Source of the DNA: Heterostelium multicystogenum
Lineage: Eukaryota > Evosea > Eumycetozoa > Acytosteliales > Acytosteliaceae
Length of the DNA: 64,000 nt
Reading direction: 5' to 3'
Assembly: GCA_003667245.1 (NCBI GenBank)
Contig: RCNN01000159.1
Location: 1-64,000 of the forward strand
A model generated the notes under the pieces. The model was not told the DNA's origin, did not search any database, and saw only the letters and a list, made by a program, of their open reading frames with translations. Below, piece by piece: positions 48,033 through 59,093 of this stretch. How positions within the stretch are numbered: position 1 is the stretch's first letter; every line of letters starts with the position of its first letter. Made by a program: the position numbers and the translations under genes.

Positions 48033-48497
48033 GTTTTAATATATTTTTGATCGATTAATATCTATAAATACACAAGCTAAGCCAACTAAGTCTAAACCAA
48101 CAATACAATCTAACTACTAAATTGCTACTACTCAACTTGTACGATAAGACCTAATCTAAAAGTATATCTTTAACAATTCTTATGATTCGTCTTTAAGTGA
48201 TCAATCATTAAATGAATGAACAAAAAAATCGATAAAATTTTAATTTTTTTATTTTTCATTTTTTCATGAAAAATCCTGTGTTTGGGTTAGTGTGCAGAAA
48301 AAAGGTATCATCATATCATGATTATATTAATGCTGGTCCTGTCATGTTGTCTTGACTTTATAGGTTGGACCCGTAGTAGTGCTTGGTTGTGTTGTTTGTT
48401 TGATTATTTACATTATTGTTTGGTTGGTTGTTTTATATAAAAACAATTATTAATTATAGTTATTATCTATTTTTAGTAGTTGATTGATTGCGGTTGT
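48033..48497. other. Intergenic between bL9m and ATG4
   Basis: AT-rich, no gene seen. It holds the bL9m promoter and the ATG4 3' region. Confidence 0.45.
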
Positions 48498-50135
48498 CTA
48501 AAGCATGTGATATTCCATTTCAAAATCAATATCGTCCGATGAATCTTCATCTTCACCTACAGAGACTGTGTTTTGTAATTGATAGTCTGGAACTTTTTCG
48601 GCTATATTATACAATGGGAATTCACTTTTAGATACTAGCTTTTTAGATCTCTCGAGGAAATCCAAGAAGTCTTCTTTTGTCTTACAGAAGAATGGTATCA
48701 CAAGTGAAGGATCAACCTCAGATATATTAGCTTTTTTAGGAATGCCACAAAAGAATGACTGTAGTTGGAGATAAGCTGTTAGAATGCAATTTCAGTGTGA
48801 AGAATGGTGAGAGATGCTTACTGATAAAGAAAATTCCACTTCATTATCGATTGCCTGTTGAGCAGTATGTGGATCAAGATAGAATAGATTGTCGTCTTGT
48901 GCTGCGATAAAGTAGAGCGAAGCTCTTGGTTTTCCACCGACTATACCTAAACTCTGTGGAAATTGATAGAGATCTAATAGTGGCTGGTAATAGAGCTTGT
49001 TGATAGTGTCAACACCCAATTTTGTGGGAATCAAAATGAGCAGTGGGAGCCAGCTACCGTTGGGCTGTAGTGCTACATCCAACATCTGATTGACATAAAG
49101 TGAACCATCATCTGAAATGACCACTGATATATTACATTGAAGATTAAATTTATTTACAAGTGACCTGTAATCAATCAAACATGTTAATTCCAAATCGAAC
49201 GTGTCCACACTTCATTATATTAAATCAACCACCTACCTGATTGCATGTGTTATATTTGATGGAGCGAACCACTCTCCAACATTTTTGCCCAAATGATTTT
49301 GTCCGTGTAGTGCAATATTATGAATAGAGAATGGAGCTGTTGGTTTATCTAGAAACATTCTAATAATATTATATAGACCCTCTGGATATTCATTATTACT
49401 ATTCTTTTTCCAATCTGCATTGTTTAATTAGTCATCAATCCGATCTATACATGTGCTCTTACTTGCTTGACTGACTTACCTTTACCCAGTTGGTTGATAG
49501 CCAAAACATTGGAAAGAAGCATTTGACCAGATCTTAACATGCAACCCCATCCACAATCATTCTCGAACATGGTATCACCAATATACGGGAAACCCTGTCT
49601 ATAGGACATCCAAATCTTGTGCGAAAAGTCTTCAAGGAATTCAGTTATAAAAGCAGGTTGTCCTGAACTGTTGTTGTTGTTGTTATTATTATTATTACTA
49701 TTGGTGTTACTACTGCTGCTTATGCTGCTGCTAGTACTACTATCTATTATATTTGTCATCTCAAAAGAACCACTCATTATGCTACTCCTGTCATTTAGGG
49801 AGGGGTCTTCTTCTTTTATCACTATTTTGTTAGAGTCGTTGTGTTGCTGTCTTTCTATTTCCTGTTCGCTGACACTGCTGCTGCTGTGGTTGCTGCTGCA
49901 GTAACTATCATCACCCAAACCGCTGTCAAAGCTACTATCTATATTTGATTTCGAGTCTGTTTGCTCATCTGGTGGCTTATACTCTTTGCCATACATCCAT
50001 ATTGATGAATCTGAAAACTGAGGTAGCACATCTGCATAGATCAATCGAAATGTCAGTTATCAGCTGAATGGAATGACGAGTACTTATATAGATCAACTTA
50101 CTTCCAGTGCCTCTAAATATATAGAGACAATTCAT
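48498..50135 (-). CDS. atg4: ATG4 cysteine protease (peptidase C54)
   Basis: Processes Atg8 for lipidation and removes it from membranes. Exon 1 is 34 nt (50102-50135, MNCLYIFRGTG). Exon 2 (49480-50031) begins with NVLPQFSDSSIWMYGK, then a long Ser/Asn/Asp-rich insert, then ITEFLEDFSHKIWMSYRQGF and the nucleophile region DCGWGCMLRSGQMLL, with the catalytic Cys at about residue 174. Next come GLYNIIRMFLDKPTAPFSIH and SLGIVGGKPRASLYFIAAQD, then YLDPHTAQ with the catalytic Asp and His, and a C-terminal ISEVDPSLVIPFFCKTKEDF. Introns are at 50032-50101, about 49400-49479, about 49210-49240 and about 48760-48830. The Asp/Glu-rich tail (GEDEDSSDDIDFEMEYHML) may carry an Atg8-binding site. No frame break is needed. 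The PB1-UBA autophagy receptor lies 15 kb away. Confidence 0.93.
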
Positions 50136-51174
50136 GATAAAGTTTTGGTATTAAAGATCTTATTTTTTAGTAATATTTTTTAAAATATACCTATATTTCT
50201 ATAGATAATATATATAGCAGCGAAAGTTTTGAACAAATAAATAGGTGGATAAGATAGGTAGGATAGACAGAAGGAGAAGAACTAAGTGTAATATGACTAC
50301 TGATAAAAAGACAACATAACTTCTTTACATAGAATATAATATCAATAGTTGTTGTTGTTGTTGGTGTTTTTAATTTACTTTTAAAAAATATAATAATAAT
50401 ATTTAATTTATGAAATAATAATAACAATAATAATACTTTTTAGGATTAGTTTAAAAGATATGATGCTGCAATAAGTTTGTTTGTTTTTACTACTATGATA
50501 ATTATGTTTGATTGTTTATTGTTATTATCTGCTTATTCTTATTAATAATAATAATATCAAATTATTTATAATGAAGGATAATAAATGAATAATAATAATA
50601 ATAATATAGTATTTAAAAAATGAGTTGAGTAGTGAATCGAAAGATATGATGGGGGTTGTTAATTGGTTGTTGTTTGTTGTTGGTGTATCAATAATAATAA
50701 TAGTATTTGCGTACATTGGTAGTACACACAGCAGAGAGAGAATAATAAACAAACCAACACCAAAACCAACCATCACACAAACAATCAAATTATATTAAAA
50801 ATAAAATAAAATAAAAATTAATTGAAACATAACCCAACCTTAACTACTTAATTTCTTGAGAATCCTCAATTTGTTTTTTGACAAGCTGAATCACCGCTTA
50901 TTATTAGATCGCTAACTTAAGCCCACTTGGGACATGTTTGGTCATATTCATAAATACTCTGATGAGAATGATTGATTGAGTGCAATTTGATGGTGGTTCT
51001 CATCCACAGTGCACTGTCAATCACTACAGATCGTCTGAAATGTCATTGTCAGAAATAGAATGATCTTGATGAGTTGGGTTTGGTTGCTATGCTTGTGAAT
51101 TGTTGTTACAATGCAATCAATGGCTGGCTGACTCTGAGCGAGGTCGATTGCTTTTTTGTTTTTTTTTTGATGGT
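50136..51174. other. Intergenic, about 1 kb
   Basis: AT-rich with AAT/TTG-type short repeats. The 50880-51130 stretch is less AT-rich but has no protein-like frame. Confidence 0.4.
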
Positions 51175-52387
51175 TTATTCATAGAAGTTCAGTATGTCTT
51201 TAAATCTTCCATTGTTGTTGTTGGTGGTTGACCATGCTGCTGTGATGTAGAGAAGACTGGCAAATACGTTGAAGTAGTTGGTCCATGGCAAGTACTGCGG
51301 TATGAACGCAAGGTACAGTGAGTAGACAGTGGAGAGTATCAGTCCAGTTTTGTCTACGCCATGCACTGTTTCTCGAAAGTAGGAACGAAGAGAGGAAGAA
51401 TATCCAGCTCTTTCTGGCGGCATTCGATATCGCCTCGAGTAGCAGCAGTGATATATGGTTGCTCGCCTCCGCTGCATTCAATGAAGGAACCATAACATGA
51501 AGCAGTCGTAATTTCTTTTGTTTTCCAATGTACATAATAATTCTTGATATGCTCACCCATATTCCTACAAATGGCATCAATACCTAAAGTTAGGTCCAAT
51601 GCCCCGTTGATGTATCCAATAATAATTAAGTAAGCAACCTACCTAATAAAAAATTGAGGTTATCAAATACTCTCCTTGAATATTTCAATCCCCAGTTGTT
51701 CGTATTTCCTTGTTGCTCCTCCATGATCTTGAGCTTTTTCTTGAGCTCCTCCACTTCATTGAGTATTTGTTGTATTTGATTTTCAAGTCTATTTACAATA
51801 TCTACAGATTTATTTGAAGTATAGATATTTCGATTTTAGTACTAATGCTCCTCAGAATATACTCTACTAATGTTATCTATTATTACCATTGTTTGGTGTG
51901 ACTGCCGTTGTTGTAGTTGTTATTATATCTTTCATTATTCGCACTTTTATACACAGTAGAACTACTACTACTATACGGATAATAGGGAGTCGAGTTAGTT
52001 GGTAAAGAGCTTGGTGATAGTAAAGAAGATGACGATGACGATTGCATAAGTTGTTGCTGTTGCTGTTGCTGTTGTTGTTGGATATATTGCATTTGTTGTA
52101 GATTCAAGAAAGGAGTACTCTTACTCCGTTTTCATGTCATGAAGATGATCATTGATCGTGTTGTTGTTGTTGTTGCTATTACCGATGCTATTACTATTAC
52201 TATTATTACTATTACTATTATTTAAGGAATATTTCGAATAAAGATTATTACTACTAAAACTATTATTATTATTTATATATCTTAAAGGTATTTGCTGTTG
52301 CTGTTGCTGTTGTTGTTGTTGTTCATTATTACTACTATTGCTACTAATACTACTTAAGGAATTAGCATAAAAATCATTGGTATTCAT
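51175..52387 (-). CDS. Unknown protein with Asn/Gln/Ser-rich N-terminus, coiled coil and hydrophobic C-terminus
   Basis: Start at 52387 (MNTNDFYANSLSSISSNSS). Long Gln, Asn and Ser runs follow to about 51890, with one frame break near 52115. After an intron near 51800-51885 (GTAATAAT donor), a coiled coil reads NRLENQIQQILNEVEELKKK. It is followed by GLKYSRRVFDNLNFLLG, a further intron near 51590-51640, then GIDAICRNMGEHIKNYYVHW and, after a frame change near 51390, LILSTVYSLYLAFIPQYLPW and YFNVFASLLYITAAW, which look like one or two membrane segments. The stop is at 51175. I do not recognise the family; a peroxisomal or ER membrane-shaping protein is one guess without firm support. Confidence 0.5.
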
Positions 52388-53992
52388 TTTGTCGTAGTGT
52401 TGTTAATGATGTTCTATCTTTGTTAGCACACCACCTTCCTTTCTTTATTCTAGCATGAGCAAAGCTAGTTTTGTTGTTGTTTGTTGTTTGTTATTTTGAC
52501 TCTCTCTCTGTGTGTGTTTTAGTTGTTGTTTTTTGTTGATTATCACTTGGGATTTGTGTGATTTCCCCGCAGCTTGTTATCCACAATCTAAACACACCAA
52601 ACTCAGATGCTTGTGTGTGACAATAATAATTAATTAAATTATACACACCCAATTTATTGAATCCTTTTTTAGAATTTGCAGTAAATTTGACAATATTTTG
52701 GTTTTTTAAATATTTCTTTTATACTTTTTTTTATAAAAAAAAGTACAATATTTATAAATATTTAAAATAGATCTAACTATCTATCTATTTTGACTCAGAA
52801 TTGTATAAATATGTCAATTTATGTAAAAGATTCATTTTTGGTTTTTTTTGTATTTGTAAAGATTATTTTAATATTATTCAAAATTATCTCTAGATCAAAT
52901 AATTTAATCATTATTTCCTATTGTTCATATTAAATTTTCCTATTAATAAACCAACAGCAAATATCCAAATTTATTAAAGATTCTTTGTTATTACATTAAA
53001 TTTTTTTCCTCTACGTTAAAAGGTGAATACCAATTGGATGAAATGGTTACAATTCAAAATATCTTTGTGAAATTTTAAAAAGTGTAATTCATTTGTAATT
53101 ATCTATTGTTTGGGACTTCAAAATAAGATTAAACAAAATTTAATTCATGAGTTATAAACATGCCCAATATTTAAAAGTCTCATGGTTTCAGATCATTTTG
53201 GTTTCAAATGTACCATTGATAAAGTAAGTTCCAACTGTTGAAATAGATATTTAGATGGAATTCCACAATACCGGTATCCAAGAAACCCAATTTCAAATTT
53301 TTTACACTTACTTTTCTATAGAATACAAATTAAATTCATGTTATTCAATTTGAAGATATCTGTTTTATAAGTACCTATCTCTCTTTATTATTATGATTGG
53401 GAGTGTAAATTTTGTTATGGGCATAAATGAGAGGTTCTAAATTCAATTACCCATTATAGAGATTTTAGTTTCTTTCAATACCGTGTGAAGTTGGTAATGG
53501 TATTCAATAACTTATTTCACAATAATCAATTTAGATGTTTTGGATTCAAATTTATGGGCATTTGCTGATTCCGAACAATTTTATTTTTGCATTGTTTTTG
53601 ATGTTTTTGCAAATTTCCACCCCAGAAACACCCTTTGAACTATGACCATCAAATGAACAAAAATTTTTGGATTTTAAAAAAAAGTTTTGTGGTAAACACC
53701 TTTGTTTGATTCATTTTTCAAATATATGGGTTGGAGTCGGAATCAGTGAGCAAAATTAAGGGTTTTCAATTGAATCAGGACCAAAATTGATCATAAAATA
53801 TCAAACTTACTTTTGTTTGCAAGGGGCTTATATTTATGATGGATTCTTTCTAAAGAAGATCCACGCACCTGCTCAATGATCTCTCTTTGAAACAATGCCT
53901 ATAAAACCATCAGTAACCAGCTCAATTCATTTCAATTCATCAATTGAACCAAGTTATTTATTTATTTATATTTACAAAAACAACAAATAATA
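52388..53992. other. Intergenic, 1.6 kb, chitinase upstream region
   Basis: AT-rich, with short TG- and CT-type repeats near 52500. No gene is seen. The last 120 bp contain a TATA box (listed separately). Confidence 0.45.
53900..53906 (+). promoter_or_regulatory. TATA box of the chitinase gene
   Basis: TATAAAA, 87 bp upstream of the ATG at 53993, in an otherwise T/A-rich promoter. Position and form fit a dictyostelid core promoter. Confidence 0.45.
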
Positions 53993-55638
53993 ATGTATAG
54001 ATCAATTATTGGTTGTTTTCTTTTAATATGTGTTGCATTGGTCAGTGCACAATCTGTAAGTTATGACTTTTCAGTGCCATACGTTGGTGGACATCAGTTG
54101 TCTATTAAGAACACTGGTTCCGGAAACATCGTCATGGCCAAGCTCATCTTTGAGTCCAATGTCGAGATCTCTGGTACTCCATACGGAGATCTTTGGAATA
54201 ACAATGCCCAAATCTCCAAGGTTTCCTCAGGAAATGGAATCACCTACATCTACACTGTCAGCTGGGGTACTTCTGGTTTCACTTTGTCCTCTGGACAATC
54301 TTCGGAAATGACCTACACCTTTGACAACAACGGTGGTCCCCTCCAGCCATTGGGTATGAACCCATTGACCGTCTCTGTTGTTCCAAAGGGAGCATCCAAA
54401 CCCAATTACCGCTGCAGTCCAAGGTGCCTGCCAAGGTTCCGCCTGCAACAACCCAACCCCAGGATACCGTGTTGTTGGTTACTACACCGATTGGGACATG
54501 TATGAGCGTTCCTACTTGCCATCCGACTTGCCAATTGACAGAATCAACGAAGTCAACTATGCTTTCCTTAACTTTGATTTGTCTGGTAATTTGGTTTTGT
54601 ACGACACCAACTCTGACCCACAACAACTCCCACGTTTGTCACTCTTGAGACAACAATACCCCTATTTGAACCTCTATTTGTCGATTGGTGGTTGGACCTT
54701 GTCAAACGACTTCTCCACAGTTGCAGCCTCCGCAAGTGCCACTCAAAACTTTGCTAAGCAATGCGCCGACGCCTTGGTCCAAACTGGATTCAATGGTATT
54801 GATATCGATTGGGAATACCCAGTCGTCCGTGAAGGTTCACCAGCCGATGCCAAGAACTTTCCCAACTTCCTTTCCGCCATTCGTGAGGCCATCGATGCCG
54901 CCGCTGCCGAGCAATCCAAGCGTCTTGGTACCAACGTCAAATACTACTTGTCTTTCGCTGCCTCTGCTGGTATCGACAAGATTGAAGCCGTCTCCAAATT
55001 GAACCCAGGAGCATGGGCTTCAAGTCCAATCAGTCATTGACTTTGCTAATGTCATGGCCTACGATTTCCACGGTGCTTTCGACGAGCCAAATCCATCTGA
55101 TTTCTTGGCTCCACTCTACATCTCACCACACGACCCATACATCGACAACTCCACTATTGGTAAATACGACTGTAACGATGGTATGAACGACTGGTTGAAC
55201 GTTGGTTTCAACAAATCACAATTGTCCCTCGGTATCCCATTGTACGGTCGTTCCGTCACCGTCCAATCCATGGGTAACTCCAACGGTCTATGGCAACCAA
55301 TCACTGGATGTCCAAACGGTGAGTTTGACAACACCGGTCTTTTCGACTACCGTTGCATCATTGCCAACGAATGCTACGGATCACCATTGCCAGCCGGAAC
55401 CGTTTTATTGCCAGCTGCCCAAAACCCACTTGCCAACTACTCAATGGAGCCAATCGGTTACAGCGCAGCCGACAACTTCTTCATTACCTACGACGACGTA
55501 CCAGCTGCCACTGCCAAGGCTCAATTCGTTGTAGACAAGGGATACAACGGTATTATGATGTGGACCTACTCTGGTGATGTCCCAATCAACAATCCAAACT
55601 CAATCATCAATGCTGTTTACAAAGTATTTACCAAATAA
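53993..55638 (+). CDS. Secreted GH18 chitinase with N-terminal carbohydrate-binding domain
   Basis: The signal peptide is MYRSIIGCFLLICVALVSAQ. A beta-sandwich module at about residues 20-120 (YDFSVPYVGGHQLSIKNTGS; FTLSSGQSSEMTYTFDNNGG) resembles the CBM49-type domains of dictyostelid cell-wall proteins. The GH18 barrel starts GYRVVGYYTDWDMYERSYLP and continues with LNLYLSIGGWTLSNDF, the catalytic strand FNGIDIDWEYP (acid Glu at its end), VMAYDFHGAFDEP, and a final GIMMWTYSGD before the stop at 55638. The first acidic position of the DxxDxDxE motif is Asn. Frame breaks at ~54403 (CCC against CC) and ~55035 are single-base. Length is about 548 codons. The role is probably in digesting fungal or own chitin-like walls. 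Confidence 0.9.
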
Positions 55639-56341
55639 ACACAATTATAATTTATTATTACATTATTTAATCACATCTATTGATCGATTAATTTAATAGT
55701 AATTCCAACTTGAATTTTTATTAACACTAACTCCCAGGGACAAGTAAATTTCTGTATTTCTTGGGAATTTTCAAATACAAATTGGGGTGGTTTTGATCAA
55801 GTGTGCGAATGTATCATCAACTACCACTAATATTTATAAGTACTAAAGCTATGTTAGCCTGTTGTTTATTAGCTTTAACTATTTAGTAGTAAGTTCACAC
55901 CACTACTATTTTAAATTATTATTATAATAATAAATAATTGTCGTATCAATATATATTAGTTGTGTGAGCAAAACAACATCACAAAGGATGTAGTCAATAT
56001 GCTTTAACAAACACACTTGCTATAACAGTATTTGATTTATGAAACTTTTCAATTTATTTGTGATTTGTGATTGTATCTCAATATATTTGTGATTATATAC
56101 ATTGATTTCGATAATGGTTCAATTATTAACAGAGAACATTGAGAAAGATTGATAATTATAACAAATAAACAATAATTAGTTTAGTTTATAGTTTTTTATA
56201 AATATTAAACTAAATCTAATAGATTTAGTATTACATTTATTATTATTATAATAATTATTATTATTATTAGTATTATTATTAGTATTATTATTTTGTTTGT
56301 GAATTTTTCAAAGACATCCTATTCATTTCCTAGTTATTAAA
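55639..56341. other. Intergenic, AT-rich
   Basis: TA- and TTA-rich, including ATT trinucleotide runs at 56236-56292 just before the B-box gene start. No gene seen. Confidence 0.45.
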
Positions 56342-58099
56342 ATGACAGAAACCAATAATAATAAATGTAGATCTCACAATAAAACTTTAAAACTCATTTG
56401 CAATATTTGCAACTTGAGATTGTGTTCAGTATGTTACTACGATCATAACTCCCAATACCCGACTCATGTGCCGTCAGTTGAACACATAATCTATTTGAAG
56501 CAATGTATGGATAAAAAAATTCTGTATAACACCAACACCGACCAGGACAGTATTGGGGATTTGAACCCTGACTCTAACAACGAGAGCCACACATACAGCC
56601 CAGATATAACCATTGTCAATAAATCAATCATCAAGAATAGGGTCGGAGCTATTTGGAAAAAATTGAATTTGTTGTCATCAAAATATAAGAACACCACTAA
56701 TACCGAGAAGGAAATAACAGAGCATTTTAGGAAGATTCACGAAGTTATCATCAATCTGGAACAACGACTGCTGGAACCGATCTATATTGATATGGATACC
56801 ATCGAAACAACTACTGATGAATGTGTTAATGAGCTCAAGCACATGGATAATATTCTAAACATTTTAAACTGCTTGGGTAAAACTGATAGTAATGATAAAG
56901 AAAGTATACAATCATATGATACATCACCAGAGGTAGATACGGAATCGCATTACTCCGCCAGAGCTATGATTGAATCTATTGAATCCTCAGAATCTTTACA
57001 ATCTTTTATTGATAGAAACAGCCAAACAATTTTCAATCATAAATATTCCAACCCCTATGACTTGAGCTATCTGAAAAATCAATATAATGATAATCCCAAT
57101 TCAATCATACTATATCTGTTAAATAAGCACAACGAACAATTCAAATATCAAGGAGAGGAGAATATTAAGTCAACCAACTCCTATTCATTAACTACGAAGC
57201 TTTTTGATTATGACCAACTAAAAACCATGGTTAACCAATCTATTCAATTATCGATTGAATCTCCACAACAAACAACCAGTGATCCAGTAGTTAGCACGCC
57301 AACCAAACCCACATATATATTCACCACACACCACGAAAAAGGAGCTACTCTCATTGATCTACGAGATTTTTCGAAAGAACAATTTAATTTTGGTTATAAT
57401 TTCAGAAGAACCTACCAGTCCATCGTTGCTGTTAGAGATTCTATCTTTATATTTGGAGGCGAAGGAAATCCAGATAAATGGATGAAATTCTCAGTCAAAT
57501 CGAAATCAATAGAGCACATAGGTCAGATTAAAGATATAGATACAGATAATCTTATCTCAGTGTGCTATGATGGTTTGGATTATATTTATTTAGTGAATGG
57601 TAATAATTCACATAGAGTCGATAGATTCTATATACCAACCATGAGGTTCAAGAAATTTATACAACTATCACAAAAGTATGGAGTTATCGAATCATCAATG
57701 ATATACAATGGAGTATTATATTCAGTTCCTTATGATAAACCATTTGTATTATCAGTAGACTTGGCAACTAGAAATATTTCCGAGTATCCTTTGGAGTTCT
57801 ATCCATTCACAGCATGTCATGATAGCAATGGCAATTTCTACATCCATTCCAATCGCAATAATAGCTTTATTAGATTCAATGTTGAAACCAAAGAAACAAC
57901 AATCCTAAATGTTATTCCTGCAGTGGATGGAAATGTTTTTCCCATTTACCAGAGAGTATCAGCTACAGAGAGTTATATCTATTCTTTTGCTGGTAACTTT
58001 TATGGTAATTACAGATATTCCATTGAAAGAGATGAATCAGAAAAATACTTCACCGAAGACAACAAAAATAGATTTTGGTGTTCTTCAGTAATATTATAA
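56342..58099 (+). CDS. B-box zinc finger protein with C-terminal propeller-like region
   Basis: An intact single-exon frame of 585 codons. The N-terminus holds a B-box zinc finger (CRSHNKTLKLICNICNLRLC, then SVCYYDHN and H residues in THVPSVEHI). The middle is helical and acidic (VIINLEQRLLEPIYIDMDTI). The C-terminal ~270 residues show repeated beta-strand blocks of the form IFIFGGEGNPDKWMKFSVKS and YIYLVNGNNSHRVDRFYIPT, resembling a kelch or beta-propeller. Dictyostelids have many such B-box proteins, mostly of unknown function. B-box domains mediate protein interaction, sometimes with ubiquitin ligases; there is no RING here. No frame break. Confidence 0.8.
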   Translation: MTETNNNKCRSHNKTLKLICNICNLRLCSVCYYDHNSQYPTHVPSVEHIIYLKQCMDKKILYNTNTDQDSIGDLNPDSNNESHTYSPDITIVNKSIIKNRVGAIWKKLNLLSSKYKNTTNTEKEITEHFRKIHEVIINLEQRLLEPIYIDMDTIETTTDECVNELKHMDNILNILNCLGKTDSNDKESIQSYDTSPEVDTESHYSARAMIESIESSESLQSFIDRNSQTIFNHKYSNPYDLSYLKNQYNDNPNSIILYLLNKHNEQFKYQGEENIKSTNSYSLTTKLFDYDQLKTMVNQSIQLSIESPQQTTSDPVVSTPTKPTYIFTTHHEKGATLIDLRDFSKEQFNFGYNFRRTYQSIVAVRDSIFIFGGEGNPDKWMKFSVKSKSIEHIGQIKDIDTDNLISVCYDGLDYIYLVNGNNSHRVDRFYIPTMRFKKFIQLSQKYGVIESSMIYNGVLYSVPYDKPFVLSVDLATRNISEYPLEFYPFTACHDSNGNFYIHSNRNNSFIRFNVETKETTILNVIPAVDGNVFPIYQRVSATESYIYSFAGNFYGNYRYSIERDESEKYFTEDNKNRFWCSSVIL

Positions 58100-59093
58100 A
58101 TAAACTTGTAGCTCTAAAATAGAAATATTTGATTAAAAGGTGAAAGACCAGTCGTGATACGGATTGTTTGGAGATATTCTCTTTTGGTCGGTTCTTTTGG
58201 AGAAATAATATTAAGTTCATACTACATATATTTACATTCACTTGTTATATCCCTTTTCCCAGTTTCTTCCTAAAATGATTAGTAGTCATCATGATTGGAA
58301 TTACCTTAGACAAAAGGTAATTATTTTTTAATAATTTGAAAAAAATAAAATTAAAAAAAGGTGAATCAATTACTTAATGTATAAATATCATCATTCTTTG
58401 TTTATAAATTTTTTCGTGGGTAGCTAGCTGTGTTGAAATTAATGACACTCAGCGGGAGATGACTTTCAAAATATTTTGATTTACTGTTTCAATTTATATG
58501 GCATTACATAGCTACTCAAGTAAAAACTTGAAAATATTATGATTTACAATTTAGATAGGAAAATGTGAGACGGTCTTCCCAAAGAATGAATCCAATTCAA
58601 TAGTATTTCCACGACCAACACAGTTGGTGGTTCAAGCCCCATACCAAGTTCAAGGTATTCCTTGAATTTCAAGAAAGAGTCTAGTGAAGGAGCATCAATT
58701 AGGAAAATTAATAGTTATTTTATCAAAATTATTTTCAGTTTTTACTTGAAGTTTTTTGGAATGAGCAAATTTACTGAATGTTAATTTTCATCCCTGTTTC
58801 AAAATTATATGTAATAACACATTGCTGGCTAGCCCACAAAATTTTTATGTATTTTTTATGAGATAGAAGTCATTCAATAATTATTCTTCTAAATCTTTCT
58901 GATGATATTTATTTTAAAAAAAATAGTGATTTTCTTTGAATATAAGCAAAATTACAATTTTGTGCATCTTTGATGTTTTGTAAAATCCCTGAATTTTACA
59001 TCTTCCGAATGTAGATCCTTTTGCAAAAAAATATAAATAGCTTTTAAAAGGATTACTTAATTTTCATCTTTCTAAATTTTTAATTGTAAAAAA
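58100..59093. other. Intergenic, about 1 kb
   Basis: AT-rich. Near 58620-58645 a GGTTCAAGCCCC string resembles a Pol III B box, but I cannot fold a tRNA around it. No gene is seen. Confidence 0.35.

Noticed and set aside
49617..49904. Leu-rich plus-strand frame
   Set aside because: The complement of the Asn/Ser repeat in ATG4, giving artificial poly-Leu.
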